Assembly: GCA_023382975.1 (NCBI GenBank)
Contig: JAHDXO010000056.1
Span: forward strand, 1 to 64,000
Origin: Pirellulaceae bacterium
GTDB taxonomy: Bacteria > Planctomycetota > Planctomycetia > Pirellulales > Pirellulaceae
Length of the DNA: 64,000 nucleotides
Direction of reading: 5' to 3'
Shown: piece after piece, positions 17,448 to 26,230 of the stretch
How the letters are laid out: the number at the start of each line of letters is the position of its first letter
How positions within the stretch are numbered: position 1 is the stretch's first letter
Notes under the pieces: generated by a model
The model's input: the letters and a program-made list of their open reading frames with translations, nothing else
Databases searched by the model: none
Told to the model about the DNA's origin: nothing
Position numbers and translations under genes: made by a program

Positions 17448-18437
17448 TCAACCGGAAGATGCACCGACCGGTACGTGCATCATCAGCATCGTGATCTCGG
17501 TTCGCATGGCTTCGAGATCGTCGACATAGGCATAAGCCACATTGCGATCGGGACTAGCGGTCCACGACAGTATGCCTCGGTCATCGAGTCGAATGCTCCC
17601 GGAAGCCGAGGTATCGAACAGACGCCGCGAAGACGGTCTCGCTCCGTAGAGCATCCGCAGTTGGTCCCAGGTCGGACGATTCATGTCGGCCTGTCCGCCA
17701 AAGTAGGCTTCGTAGCTCTTGCGGATGATGTGCTCGGACGGTGCGTCGCGATAGCATGTGCCGATCTTCAGGCGATTGCCGCTGCCGCCGGCGAAGACCG
17801 TTGGGAAATCGACGGGCAGTTTTGCCAGTTCATTCTGTCCAGCGGGAATGTCCTGCTGATAGTTCCATCCGCATTGGCCCTTGGGCAGGCCGCCGTTCCC
17901 GTTGCCGCCCGCGGCATAGAACTTGACTTTGCGACGCATCAGTCCGACACCATCGAGCGGACTGTGTTCGTCGGCAGAGGAATCGAGCAGACGGCTGATG
18001 TTCGTCGGTGGCCCGACCGCGATCAAAGTGACGCTTCGATCGGGCTGAGCCGCAAGGATTTGGCGGTAGAGATCGATCACATCCGGCGCTGCCCGGTTGG
18101 TCAAGTCGTGCGGATAGGACTTCACCACCTCGGCCATGTACTTGTCGCGATTGATCGGCGCGTCCCTCTTGATGATGCCCACCGGCAGGTTGGGCCGACC
18201 GTACCAAGTATTGATCGCGTCGGTGTAAGGAACAGCATTTACGTGTCCGTTGACGATTCCGACGGCCAGGATCTCGATCTCGCCTCGGTCGGCCAAGGCA
18301 TGCATCACGGCCATGGTCCCTGCATCGTCGATGTCGCCGCCGATATCCGTATCGAAAATAACGCGTTCCGCCGCGGTCGCGTCGACGGCCGGCACGGATA
18401 GAACGATGGTGATCGCCAGCAGGATGCGGGTGAACAT
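17448..18437 (-). CDS. Secreted nucleoside-hydrolase-like protein
   Basis: 329 aa. An N-terminal signal peptide (about 1-23) is followed by the metal-binding motif of inosine/uridine nucleoside hydrolases in variant form: IFDTDIGGDIDDAGTMAVMHAL, with the Asp cluster at 29-38. VTLIAVGPPTNISRLL is the second family motif. The enzymes cleave ribonucleosides to base and ribose; export suggests scavenging, and the planctomycete secreted branch may act on other glycosides. The ATG at 18437 starts the signal peptide; no good Shine-Dalgarno was seen. Confidence 0.75.
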   Translation of the reverse strand: MFTRILLAITIVLSVPAVDATAAERVIFDTDIGGDIDDAGTMAVMHALADRGEIEILAVGIVNGHVNAVPYTDAINTWYGRPNLPVGIIKRDAPINRDKYMAEVVKSYPHDLTNRAAPDVIDLYRQILAAQPDRSVTLIAVGPPTNISRLLDSSADEHSPLDGVGLMRRKVKFYAAGGNGNGGLPKGQCGWNYQQDIPAGQNELAKLPVDFPTVFAGGSGNRLKIGTCYRDAPSEHIIRKSYEAYFGGQADMNRPTWDQLRMLYGARPSSRRLFDTSASGSIRLDDRGILSWTASPDRNVAYAYVDDLEAMRTEITMLMMHVPVGASSG

Positions 18438-18770
18438 TTTGGAAACCCGGGTCGGTGAAGGAATTGCGTCAGGCACGTGGCCGGAATCCATGAACCGACC
18501 AAACAGGAATGCTAACCGCCGAAGGCGTCTGACGCAACGGCTTGCGCCGGCAGCCAGTGGTCCTGGCAACCGTTGTGGTGTTGGTGCTGGCTGAACGCGC
18601 GATGCCTGCGAAAATGGCAAAAGCAATGCGCCGGTTCCCGCGCCGTTGACCAACTACTGTCGGCCAGTTATAGTGTCAGCCCGTCGGCCAAACGGGCAGT
18701 CTTTCTCAGCAGTCTTACGTTTTCTTGCTTCCCGACACGCCGTCGCTTCACCTCGGATCATCACTGCACG
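18438..18770. other. Divergent intergenic region
   Basis: Separates the leftward nucleoside hydrolase from the rightward methyltransferase-TPR gene. No repeat, RNA or clear promoter was recognised. Open frames crossing it are upstream extensions of the two genes without start signals. Confidence 0.4.
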
Positions 18771-20579
18771 ATGCGTTACTTCCCGCTGCACGACGATCGA
18801 TCTGGCGGGCGTTCTCCCGCCGAGATTATGGCCGCCGCGAACGCCTCGCGAGTGGTGATCCAGGACGTCAGGCCGTTTGCCGAAAGCCTGGAATGGGAAC
18901 TCGGGCAGAGCTTCTACAGCGCTCGCGGCAGCCAAGCGTTTATCAGCGACTTCGATCCGGTCCCGTATACGGTGAACAACGACGGCGAGGCATCCTACAA
19001 CGCGGCCGAGGTTGTGTTCGCCTCGCTGGTGGCCCACCCGCCCGAGTCGCCACGGATCCTGGTGCTCGAACTCGGCATTGGGCTCGGACTGTTCGCACGC
19101 TTCTTCCTCGATCGTTTTCGCCAACTCTGTCTGGAATCCGGCCGGGACTTCTACGACCGACTGTGGTACATCGCGGCGGACGCGTCAGAATCGATGCTGG
19201 TGGATGCGTGCCGTCACGGGATCTTTGCCGACCATGCGGGACATGCTCTGTTGCGCGTCATTGACGCCCGCCGGGTCGGCGAAGATTTGGCAGACGATCC
19301 GCTGCTGGCGGAATTCGATCCGCTGTCGCTGCGGGGCGTGTTTTGCAATTACGTGCTCGACTGTCTGCCGGCCCATATTTTGAAGTTCGTCCAACGGTCT
19401 GCCGCTTCCGCCGACTCTGCTGGCTCGACGGACCAGCAAGCCGACGTTATTGTCCAGTCGCTCCATCTGCAGAGTTGTTTGGCGCGGCATGTCCGATTGG
19501 AGGAGCACACGCCGCTCTCGCTGGCCGAAATTCGCCAACTGGCGAATTCCGCCGATCCGGCGCAGCGGCGCCGACTGACCCCGTTGTTCGACCTGTTCAG
19601 CGTGGAATACGAATTCCTGCCGATCGACCCCGCGAGCATCCCGTTTGGCGAATTGGCGGTGGCGATGGGGCAGTCGCGCGGAGCGTACACCGTACACAAC
19701 TCCGGGGCGATGGAGGTTCTCTTTCAACTGACCCAGTTGCTGGAACCCGGTGGCGTGGTGCTGGTCAACGACTACGGTTATGGTGAAAACCATCCATCGT
19801 TCCAGCGCGGTTTCACTTACGAAACGTTTTCCTCGTCGACTGCTTTGGGCCTGAATTTCCCGTTGCTCGACGACTTCTGCGCCTGCATGGAACTGGAATC
19901 GCACGCGACCGACCGGCAGATGGATCAATACTACACCCGGCTGATCGGCCGTAACATTCCGCCCGCCGTCGTGACTCGCTTCCATGAAGTCTTCGGGCAG
20001 GAACGCTACCGGTTTGCCAACGAGTGGATCGAACGAGTCGATGCGTTGCGCACAACCCAATGCGCCGAGGCCGAAGCGGATGCGTACTTCGAGTGCCTGC
20101 GGCGCACTCCGCACAACTGGACGTACCTGCACTGTGCCGGCGGATTCCTGCTCAAACGCCAGGGCAATCCGCAAGCCGCACTGGCGATGGCGCGGCAGGC
20201 ATTGACCCTGAATCCGGCCTGTTCGTCCGATCTATGGGACTTGGTGGGCGAATGCCTGGTGGCGCTGGGGCGGAAACGGGAAGCCCGCCATGCGTTCGAA
20301 CGCGCTTTACGAATCAATCCCAGCGATCTACGCGGGCTGTATCAGTCCGCCAAACTGGATCTTGAGATCGGCGACTATCGAGCCGCGTTGGAGCGGATCG
20401 CTCGGGGAATGGCAACCAAGTCAAGCCGCGAAGGCTTGTACGACTTTATCGAACTTCAAGGCCGCGTGTCGGACGAGTTGCGCAGCAACTGGACTAAGGC
20501 GGATCAACGCATCGAGGACCGGGTCGGCAAGACGGCTCGATTCGAATCGCCCGTCCACGTCGATCGGAAACGCACGTAA
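18771..20579 (+). CDS. SAM-dependent methyltransferase with TPR tail
   Basis: 602 aa from ATG 18771. The first half is class I methyltransferase-like. An N-terminal segment LEWELGQSFYSARGSQAF precedes the SAM motif ILVLELGIGLGLFARFFL, followed by WYIAADASESML and VFCNYVLDCLPA, an arrangement like MidA-type proteins. A second strand region contains VVLVNDYGYG. The C-terminal 150 residues hold two to three TPR units (NPQAALAMARQALTLNP, GRKREARHAFERALRINPSD, GDYRAALERIARGM). TPRs suggest a protein partner or substrate. The GT2-like gene starts 22 bp downstream, so the pair is probably one transcript. Confidence 0.65.
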   Translation: MRYFPLHDDRSGGRSPAEIMAAANASRVVIQDVRPFAESLEWELGQSFYSARGSQAFISDFDPVPYTVNNDGEASYNAAEVVFASLVAHPPESPRILVLELGIGLGLFARFFLDRFRQLCLESGRDFYDRLWYIAADASESMLVDACRHGIFADHAGHALLRVIDARRVGEDLADDPLLAEFDPLSLRGVFCNYVLDCLPAHILKFVQRSAASADSAGSTDQQADVIVQSLHLQSCLARHVRLEEHTPLSLAEIRQLANSADPAQRRRLTPLFDLFSVEYEFLPIDPASIPFGELAVAMGQSRGAYTVHNSGAMEVLFQLTQLLEPGGVVLVNDYGYGENHPSFQRGFTYETFSSSTALGLNFPLLDDFCACMELESHATDRQMDQYYTRLIGRNIPPAVVTRFHEVFGQERYRFANEWIERVDALRTTQCAEAEADAYFECLRRTPHNWTYLHCAGGFLLKRQGNPQAALAMARQALTLNPACSSDLWDLVGECLVALGRKREARHAFERALRINPSDLRGLYQSAKLDLEIGDYRAALERIARGMATKSSREGLYDFIELQGRVSDELRSNWTKADQRIEDRVGKTARFESPVHVDRKRT

Positions 20580-20601
20580 ATCGCGAGAAGTGGAGATGGG
20601 A

Positions 20602-21402
20602 ATGATCCGGCACCAGCGTTACGAATCCCCGGGTTTCAAGAGCCAGGCTGACGTCTTGGCGAGCATTGTCGTGCCCTGCCGCGGTCAATTGGAGTACACC
20701 GAACGGTGTCTCGCGCGGCTGTTGAGGCATACCGGCTCGCAGGCGGAATTCCTCTTCATCGATCTGGGATCGCTGGATGGCACTCGCGAGTTCCTGCGCG
20801 GAGCGGCGGCGACGTCCGCGGTTGCCTTGGCGGTGAATCTGTGCGCGGAGGACACCGAATTCCCGGAGGCGTTGAACGAAGCTCTCGCCGCGTCTCGAGG
20901 AGAGTACATCGTCTGGCTGAGCAACGAAACGATGGTGACGCCGAGTTGGCTCGAGGGTCTGACCGCAGCGGCTCGGGCAACGCCCGGGATCGGTTTGGTG
21001 AGTCCGCTGAGCAACGTTCCAACGACCGAAGACGCCGAGATTCCGCCATTCGATGTGCTGCGAGGTCGGATTGCCGTCCGGTATCCCGAGGAAGCCGCCG
21101 AGGATCTGGCGGGGTTGGACGAATTCGCCGAGCTGTGGCGCGAGAAGCACGGAAGCCGGGGCTGTGAAGCGGGCGAGGTGACCGAAGCCTGTTTCTTAGC
21201 GTCACGCCAAAGCGTCAACGCGCTCGCGCCGTGGGGTCAATGGACCCACGCGGCGCGAGGAGAGAACCGACTGAACCACCTCGACATGAACGCACTGAAC
21301 GCGGCTGTTCGCCGACTGGATCTGAAATCGGGCTGCTGCCCCGGAGTGTACGTCTACTCGTTCGGCAGCCGTCCTGCATTTCGAGCCCAGCCGATCACAT
21401 GA
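20602..21402 (+). CDS. GT2-like glycosyltransferase, divergent
   Basis: 266 aa. ATG 20602 is preferred to ATG 20596 because GGAG at 20592-20595 is correctly spaced for it. The first 130 residues match the GT2 Rossmann-type start: SIVVPCRGQLEYTERCLARL, FIDLGSLDGTREFL, and YIVWLSNETMVTPSWLEGL in place of the normal LNNDxxV donor site. The acceptor half is short and lacks the usual GGF/D-rich loop, with MNALNAAVRRLDLKSGCCP instead. The enzyme may be inactive or have a modified specificity. Its stop region overlaps that of the opposite gene by 8 bp (21395-21402). Confidence 0.65.
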   Translation: MIRHQRYESPGFKSQADVLASIVVPCRGQLEYTERCLARLLRHTGSQAEFLFIDLGSLDGTREFLRGAAATSAVALAVNLCAEDTEFPEALNEALAASRGEYIVWLSNETMVTPSWLEGLTAAARATPGIGLVSPLSNVPTTEDAEIPPFDVLRGRIAVRYPEEAAEDLAGLDEFAELWREKHGSRGCEAGEVTEACFLASRQSVNALAPWGQWTHAARGENRLNHLDMNALNAAVRRLDLKSGCCPGVYVYSFGSRPAFRAQPIT

Positions 21403-21655
21403 AGACCCAGCCGGTCTCGCTCTTGACGTTCTTGTCCTTTGTGGTGTCGATGTTTTGCAACGTGGCGCCAAGCTTCTTGTGGTCGCGCAAGAACTTCTTG
21501 ATCGCCTCTTGATAGAATGCCTTCTCGTCCGGATCGTGCGCGACGTCCCTGCGGGCATACTTCACACGATGTTCTTTGCGGGTCTTTTTGACCGCATCGA
21601 TGACTCTCTCGTACGTGATCGTGATTCCGACCGTTCTTCCGCCGTGCCCCGGCAT
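21395..21655 (-). CDS. Small hypothetical basic protein
   Basis: 86 aa, no recognised domain. GGAGGG lies 6-7 bases before ATG 21655, which supports real translation. The sequence is Lys-rich and mostly helical (YERVIDAVKKTRKEHRVKY, EKAFYQEAIKKFLRDHKKLG). It is convergent with, and overlaps by 8 bp, the GT2-like gene. Confidence 0.55.
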   Translation of the reverse strand: MPGHGGRTVGITITYERVIDAVKKTRKEHRVKYARRDVAHDPDEKAFYQEAIKKFLRDHKKLGATLQNIDTTKDKNVKSETGWVFM

Positions 21656-21922
21656 AAACGCCCTCCGTTTCTACTGAAGTAGTGATGGGAAACCATTAGG
21701 AGACCGAGATTTGATTTTTTGAATGCGCTCATTCTATCTCGTCTTGCGCGGACTGCAACTCGACGCATCGCACGTTGCGGGAAAATTCCTGCGCCGGACA
21801 GCAAACTCTGGAAGGACAGTCCCGTTCGGTTCCTCTAATTGCGTTAAACGTCTATCATACAGTCATAGAGCGCCGCGTGACTGTTCCGGATTACTGTCGG
21901 TTGTGAAAGGAGTCCAGGGGCA

Positions 21923-22405
21923 ATGGCGACATCATCTCGTCTTTCCGTCGGTCGAACGAATGCTGGCTACTTGGTCGCCCTTGAAGGCAAGGGCACGCTG
22001 TTTCAAAGCCCGTCGTTTCAGGAATTGGCCGAGCGCTGTCTGCGCGAAGAGCCTTCGACGTTGGTTTTCGACCTGTCAGCCTGCGAGTACTTGGACAGCA
22101 CTTTTCTTGGTTGTCTCGTGAGCCTCCACCGCAAGTACAACGGTGGCGGACGTGTTCGTTTGCAGGTCCACGCGCCCAGCGAGGTGCGGGGCAGGCTGCT
22201 GCACAGCTCGCATCTGGATCGTCTTCTGGCCTTCACTCCACGTCCGCCGGAGCTTGCCGGCGAACTGGTCGCGGCCGATATGTCACGACCCGACCGCGAT
22301 TTGCTGGGCAGGCACGTGGAGGAATCCCATCGCCGTTTGGCCGAACTTGGCGGCCACGACGCGGCAGCCTTCGGCAGAATTGCGCAGAGCGTGGCGAGCG
22401 AGTGA
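21923..22405 (+). CDS. STAS-domain protein (anti-sigma antagonist type)
   Basis: 160 aa; AAAGGAG lies upstream of ATG 21923. Residues 5-105 form a STAS domain with the phosphorylation-loop motif LSACEYLDSTFLGCLVSLH; S59 in DST is the residue phosphorylated in SpoIIAA-like antagonists. The 50-residue tail (HVEESHRRLAELGGHDAAAF) is helical. It would work in a partner-switching cascade, but no anti-sigma kinase or PP2C phosphatase is adjacent, so the partners lie elsewhere. Confidence 0.8.
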   Translation: MATSSRLSVGRTNAGYLVALEGKGTLFQSPSFQELAERCLREEPSTLVFDLSACEYLDSTFLGCLVSLHRKYNGGGRVRLQVHAPSEVRGRLLHSSHLDRLLAFTPRPPELAGELVAADMSRPDRDLLGRHVEESHRRLAELGGHDAAAFGRIAQSVASE

Positions 22406-22440
22406 CAGCGGCCTCCCGAAGGCGATTGGCTGAGCAGTGG

Positions 22441-24483
22441 CTAACGTACACCGTCACGCGGTTCAGCCGCCGTTTTCCGCAATTCGATCGACCGTCCGTC
22501 GGTGTCCCATTTCAGATCGAGCCGCCAGCAGATGACGTCGAGCGCCTGTTCCAAGGCGATGTCGCGCAGATCGAGGCTCAGGCTGTCCTCGCCATGCGCC
22601 TCGGGAACGCGGATCTGTACCCTGTGCATATCGCTGAGGAAGCCGGCGATTTGCGACAACGGCGTTTTGATGAATTCCAACCGTGTTTCGCTGCGCAGCG
22701 CCGAGGTCGCCGCGGTCGGCTCGATTCCCAATCTAGCCCAACGCTGCGCCCGTCCCAAGGCATGTTGCTTCACTCGCGCGACGCTTTCCGCTGGTCCGAC
22801 GAAGATGATCCCGTGGTCGGGGAACCAATCGTATTGCAGCGAATCGGTCAGTTCCGTCAGGGCAATGTGCAGCGGCACGCCCGACGGTTCGATCGTCACG
22901 GGCGTTGCGTTGGCACCGAGCAACTCGACGTTCAGGTCGTGCATGTCTTTCACGAACGCGATGGTCTGATCCAGCGGCGTCTCGACGAAATCCAGCTTGG
23001 TCGAGTCCACAAGCGCGGCGGCGACCGTGGGGTTGGCCCAACGAATCTTGTCCAGATTGTTCCGGTACGTCTGGCGTGCCGATTCGAGTCGCTCGGGATG
23101 CCCGATCCAGAACAGATCCGCGGCCAGTTGGTGCGTTCGGTAGGGAGTCGCGATGAGCATTTGTTCGAGCACCGACAGCCAAGGCCCCTCGGCCGCAGTC
23201 GCCGGCAGTTTTGCGGCGTGTTCCAGCACTCCTCGATCGATCCACACTTGAACTACTGTCTGGCGGACAAGCGAGTTGAGGACCGTCGCCAGATCACCAG
23301 AATCGGCGGTCACCTTGACGGGCTTGGCCAACAGCAGCTCCCGCAGGATGTTCGCAGGAATTCCCGCTTGCGCAGCGAAACTCGCAAAATGATGCGGCGA
23401 CCAATGGGCTGCGATCGTGTGCAGCACTAGATCGCTCTCCGGTGCCCTTATTCGCTGGGCCGCCGAATAGAGTTCGCCGAGCGCGGTGTAGGTAATCGGC
23501 GAGTGGCTGATACGACGTTCGTCCTGCAAAGCGGCCCGCAATCGGTCGCGAGCCTCCAACTGTACCGGGTTTTCGGTGCCGCTGCTGATCAACAGCAAGG
23601 TCATCAGCGTCTCCGCGGCCCAACGGACGTCGCTCTTGTCAGCCTGCGGCGTGTCGAACAGCGGTTTGACGAATTCGAAATCCAGCTTGCCCGGCCGCGT
23701 TTCGCGAACAGCCAGCAGATGGGCGATCCGATACAGCGAGGCTAGGTCATCGTGCTCCGCGGCGGCTTGGCGCCAGCGCCCGGATGTGTCCTCGCCGCTC
23801 CGAGTGGCGATGATCAACTCGATCAACTCCAGCCAGACTTTGCGCCGCGTCCGCCAGTCGAAAGGACAGGTGTCCGCGTCCAGAGCCGCCAATCGCTGCC
23901 GAGTGAAGTCCACAATTGCTTTGGCAGGCCGAATCAGCCCTTCGGCCTGCCGATCCAGTCGCTCGACCACATCGCCGGCCGATTCGTCTCGCAGCCTCAA
24001 CCAGCGGTGTTTGGTCAGTTTCGCCAGCACCATCCCGGCATCCGGGTGATCGTGCAGTCCGGCATGCAACAGCATCAAGGCATCGTCCAACACGACCGCA
24101 TCCAGATCAGCGTTTTCCAGGCTTGTCCGGACGACATCGTGTGCCCTCTGTAGCAACTCGTCAATCTTCATCTTGCGTTGCTGTGCCGGATCGAGGCGCT
24201 GTGGAAAAGCCCCGAACGGATCGGCCGCGTCGCCTGGGCGCGGCGGCGCGAACGGATCCGCCGCGTCGACCGCCTTCGGCGGAACGCGGTCCATTCGATC
24301 CCCCTGGGCAGGCGGCGCAAACGGATCCCTGCCCTCGGCAGACGCAATCGGTTTTTTAGGCTCCCCCGCGGCGGGCAACGTCGAATCGCGTTGTTCCCCA
24401 GCCCAACCGACCTGCACCGCCGTCATCCCGGCCAGCACCAGCACCCCAGACAATCGCAGCCAATGGAAGCACGCAGACATCAC
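22441..24483 (-). CDS. Exported protein with two STN/secretin-N-like domains
   Basis: 680 aa. A signal peptide (about 1-28) precedes a Pro-rich segment with repeated DPFAPP motifs (about 50-90). A long helical body follows (about 100-500), then two copies of an STN-like module. The first runs LDFVETPLDQTIAFVKDMHD to LQYDWFPDHGIIFVG; the second runs LEFIKTPLSQIAGFLSDMHR to LDLKWDTDGRSIEL. STN domains occur at the N-terminus of secretins and TonB receptors, but neither a secretin pore nor a barrel is present here. It may be a periplasmic adaptor. Function is unknown. Confidence 0.65.
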   Translation of the reverse strand: MMSACFHWLRLSGVLVLAGMTAVQVGWAGEQRDSTLPAAGEPKKPIASAEGRDPFAPPAQGDRMDRVPPKAVDAADPFAPPRPGDAADPFGAFPQRLDPAQQRKMKIDELLQRAHDVVRTSLENADLDAVVLDDALMLLHAGLHDHPDAGMVLAKLTKHRWLRLRDESAGDVVERLDRQAEGLIRPAKAIVDFTRQRLAALDADTCPFDWRTRRKVWLELIELIIATRSGEDTSGRWRQAAAEHDDLASLYRIAHLLAVRETRPGKLDFEFVKPLFDTPQADKSDVRWAAETLMTLLLISSGTENPVQLEARDRLRAALQDERRISHSPITYTALGELYSAAQRIRAPESDLVLHTIAAHWSPHHFASFAAQAGIPANILRELLLAKPVKVTADSGDLATVLNSLVRQTVVQVWIDRGVLEHAAKLPATAAEGPWLSVLEQMLIATPYRTHQLAADLFWIGHPERLESARQTYRNNLDKIRWANPTVAAALVDSTKLDFVETPLDQTIAFVKDMHDLNVELLGANATPVTIEPSGVPLHIALTELTDSLQYDWFPDHGIIFVGPAESVARVKQHALGRAQRWARLGIEPTAATSALRSETRLEFIKTPLSQIAGFLSDMHRVQIRVPEAHGEDSLSLDLRDIALEQALDVICWRLDLKWDTDGRSIELRKTAAEPRDGVR

Positions 24484-24869
24484 GGGACTCCTTTATCAAG
24501 ACAAGAAAGACCGCCCGCCCAAGCCCCAGGCGTATCGCAATCAATCCCACATGATAGCGACCCCGCTCGGAAAAAAGCGATGGCGCCCAAAAAAAGGGAG
24601 GTAGCTGCGTATTTGCATCGTTCGTGAAACAACTGCCAGGCGACAATTGAGCGGCAAGTCGCTTTTCTGGGCTAGCCGCCGGTGAGCCTGCGAAACCCGA
24701 ACCGGTGGCTGGCGCCATTCCGTTCACTTTTCGCGAACGATGCTTAGCGAGCGCGCAGAAATAACGTGAACAATTTGTAGCAGGCACACTCCGTGTGCCG
24801 TCCGCAGTTTACGGCACACGGAGTGTGCCTACTACTTTGGAACTGAACAACCTAGTCCTGTGCGGTCGC
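24484..24869. other. Intergenic region with palindrome
   Basis: The promoter region of the STN-domain gene lies at its left end and a large inverted repeat (24777-24835) at its right end. No ORF in it has a start signal. Confidence 0.5.
24777..24835. repeat. 25-bp inverted repeat (GGCACACTCCGTGTGCC type)
   Basis: The arms 24777-24801 and 24811-24835 are reverse complements with one mismatch and a 9-base loop. Each arm is itself nearly palindromic (GGCACAC-TCC-GTGTGCC), so cruciform and single-arm hairpins are both possible. It lies 35 bp beyond the stop codon of the barrel gene. It could end that transcript, but without a T tract it looks more like a REP-type repeat. Confidence 0.8.
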
Positions 24870-25847
24870 TCAGTACCACAACCGCACGCCGCCGAGCAGG
24901 CTGTTCAGTTGGGTGCGTCCCACGTCCAGATACTCGTACCCGGTGTAGAACTCCCAACGATGCAGATGCACGCCCAGGGTGGTTCGACCGCGGAATAGCC
25001 CGGCGTTCCCGAGCCAGCCCCAATCGACTTCGGCGGAGACGATCCAGGGATTGGCAAGGAACAGATCGCCGCCGTAGGTGAAGTTGAAACCGAGATCGGT
25101 GCCGTCGGTGTCGGACATCCAGTTGACGCCCAGTCCCGTCCGCATCTGCAATCGGGGACTCTGTGCGAACCGGTAGACTACGTTGGCATCGCCCAGCCAA
25201 AGTTGATCGTTCGCCGATCCCGTGCGTTCCTCGCGGAGATAGTCGAATTGCGAGTCGATTCCCCAACGGCTGGCCGTGTCCCACAGTACCTGACCACCGA
25301 TCCGAGACAGGTCGTCGAACGAATCGGCGTATTCGATCCGCGTCCGCAGCAGCCAATCGTAATGTTCGTCCGCCAGGGGCGGCTCGAAATCCCGAACCCC
25401 GCCAGGATCGGTCGCCATGTATCCAGGCAGATCGCAACGGTACGGATAGCGGGCGAAATATCCGCGGCAGAGAGAGCCGTCGCCAACCAAACTGCGCGGC
25501 GCCCAGATCGGCGATGTGACCGCGTACAAGGCGAACCACCCAGCCAACTCGGTCAGCCCCTCGTAGGCGTCGTCTTCGCCGTCGCAACGCCTGCGGTCGC
25601 TGTTCTGATTTCCGCCGGAATCCGATTCGCGATCGGGCGCGGCATTCCGGCCGCGCACGTCATCTCGCAACTGATCCAAGACTTGGGCGCAAGTCTGGCG
25701 GGAACCTGGGCCGAGAAGAAGAGAGCCGAACACCAGCATGATGCCGGCACACCGCCCCGCGTGCGAAACCGAGACTGGCTCCGGGGCACGGATGCCCGGT
25801 GCCTGTACGATTTTCGGAGACTCCCGAGGATGGGACGACGTTGCCAT
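24870..25847 (-). CDS. Putative outer-membrane beta-barrel protein
   Basis: 325 aa. A hydrophobic segment (IMLVFGSLLLGPGS) ends in a likely cleavage region SRQTCAQ; the real start may be ATG 25739, which would make this a standard signal peptide, while ATG 25847 adds 36 polar residues. The second half shows alternating aromatic and polar strands (WLLRTRIEYADSFDD, NVVYRFAQSPRLQMRTGLGV, FYTGYEYLDVGRTQ) and ends in VRLWY, an aromatic C-terminus usual for barrels. Upstream lies the csrA terminator, so it has its own promoter. Confidence 0.6.
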   Translation of the reverse strand: MATSSHPRESPKIVQAPGIRAPEPVSVSHAGRCAGIMLVFGSLLLGPGSRQTCAQVLDQLRDDVRGRNAAPDRESDSGGNQNSDRRRCDGEDDAYEGLTELAGWFALYAVTSPIWAPRSLVGDGSLCRGYFARYPYRCDLPGYMATDPGGVRDFEPPLADEHYDWLLRTRIEYADSFDDLSRIGGQVLWDTASRWGIDSQFDYLREERTGSANDQLWLGDANVVYRFAQSPRLQMRTGLGVNWMSDTDGTDLGFNFTYGGDLFLANPWIVSAEVDWGWLGNAGLFRGRTTLGVHLHRWEFYTGYEYLDVGRTQLNSLLGGVRLWY

Positions 25848-25920
25848 GCATGCAAATACCGTCCGCAGAGTCTCTGTGTCAAGCCCGAAAGTCAGTATTA
25901 AACGACTGACCCTGGGAATT

Positions 25921-25955
25921 AAAAAAAGACGCGCCGAGTTGAACTCGGCGCGTCT
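25921..25955 (-). terminator. Intrinsic terminator of the csrA transcript
   Basis: The 14-base arms AGACGCGCCGAGTT (25927-25940) and its exact complement (25942-25955) form a GC-rich hairpin. On the minus strand it is followed by seven Ts (25927-25921). It begins 31 bp after the csrA stop codon. Confidence 0.9.
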
Positions 25956-25986
25956 CTTGGTATTTCTCGTTTTGTTTGGCGGCGGC

Positions 25987-26172
25987 TCAGGCGGCGGCTG
26001 ACGACCTTCGCTCAGGCCTTGGCAGCGGCTCCAGCTCCTCCCGCAGAACCAGCACGTCAGCGGGCGCTTTGATGCCCAGCCTCACTCTGTCTCCCGATAC
26101 GCCCACTACGGTGATGACGATCGAATCTCCCAGCTTGATTCGCTCCCCCTCTTTCCTCGACAACACCAGCAT
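25987..26172 (-). CDS. csrA: Carbon storage regulator CsrA
   Basis: 61 aa, the normal length. The start MLVLSRKEGERIKLGD, the central VRLGIKAP and the R44 region (VLVLREEL) are the conserved RNA-binding parts. The short Pro/Arg/Ala tail is variable in the family. CsrA dimers bind GGA motifs in mRNA leaders to control translation or stability. AAGGAGG lies 6 bases before the ATG, a very strong site. It follows a conserved-looking 94-aa gene by 58 bp and is ended by a clear terminator. Confidence 0.95.
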   Translation of the reverse strand: MLVLSRKEGERIKLGDSIVITVVGVSGDRVRLGIKAPADVLVLREELEPLPRPERRSSAAA

Positions 26173-26230
26173 GTTCGACCTCCTTGATAATCCTTGGATG
26201 AAATTGGATGATTGCGTCGTCGAACTTTGC

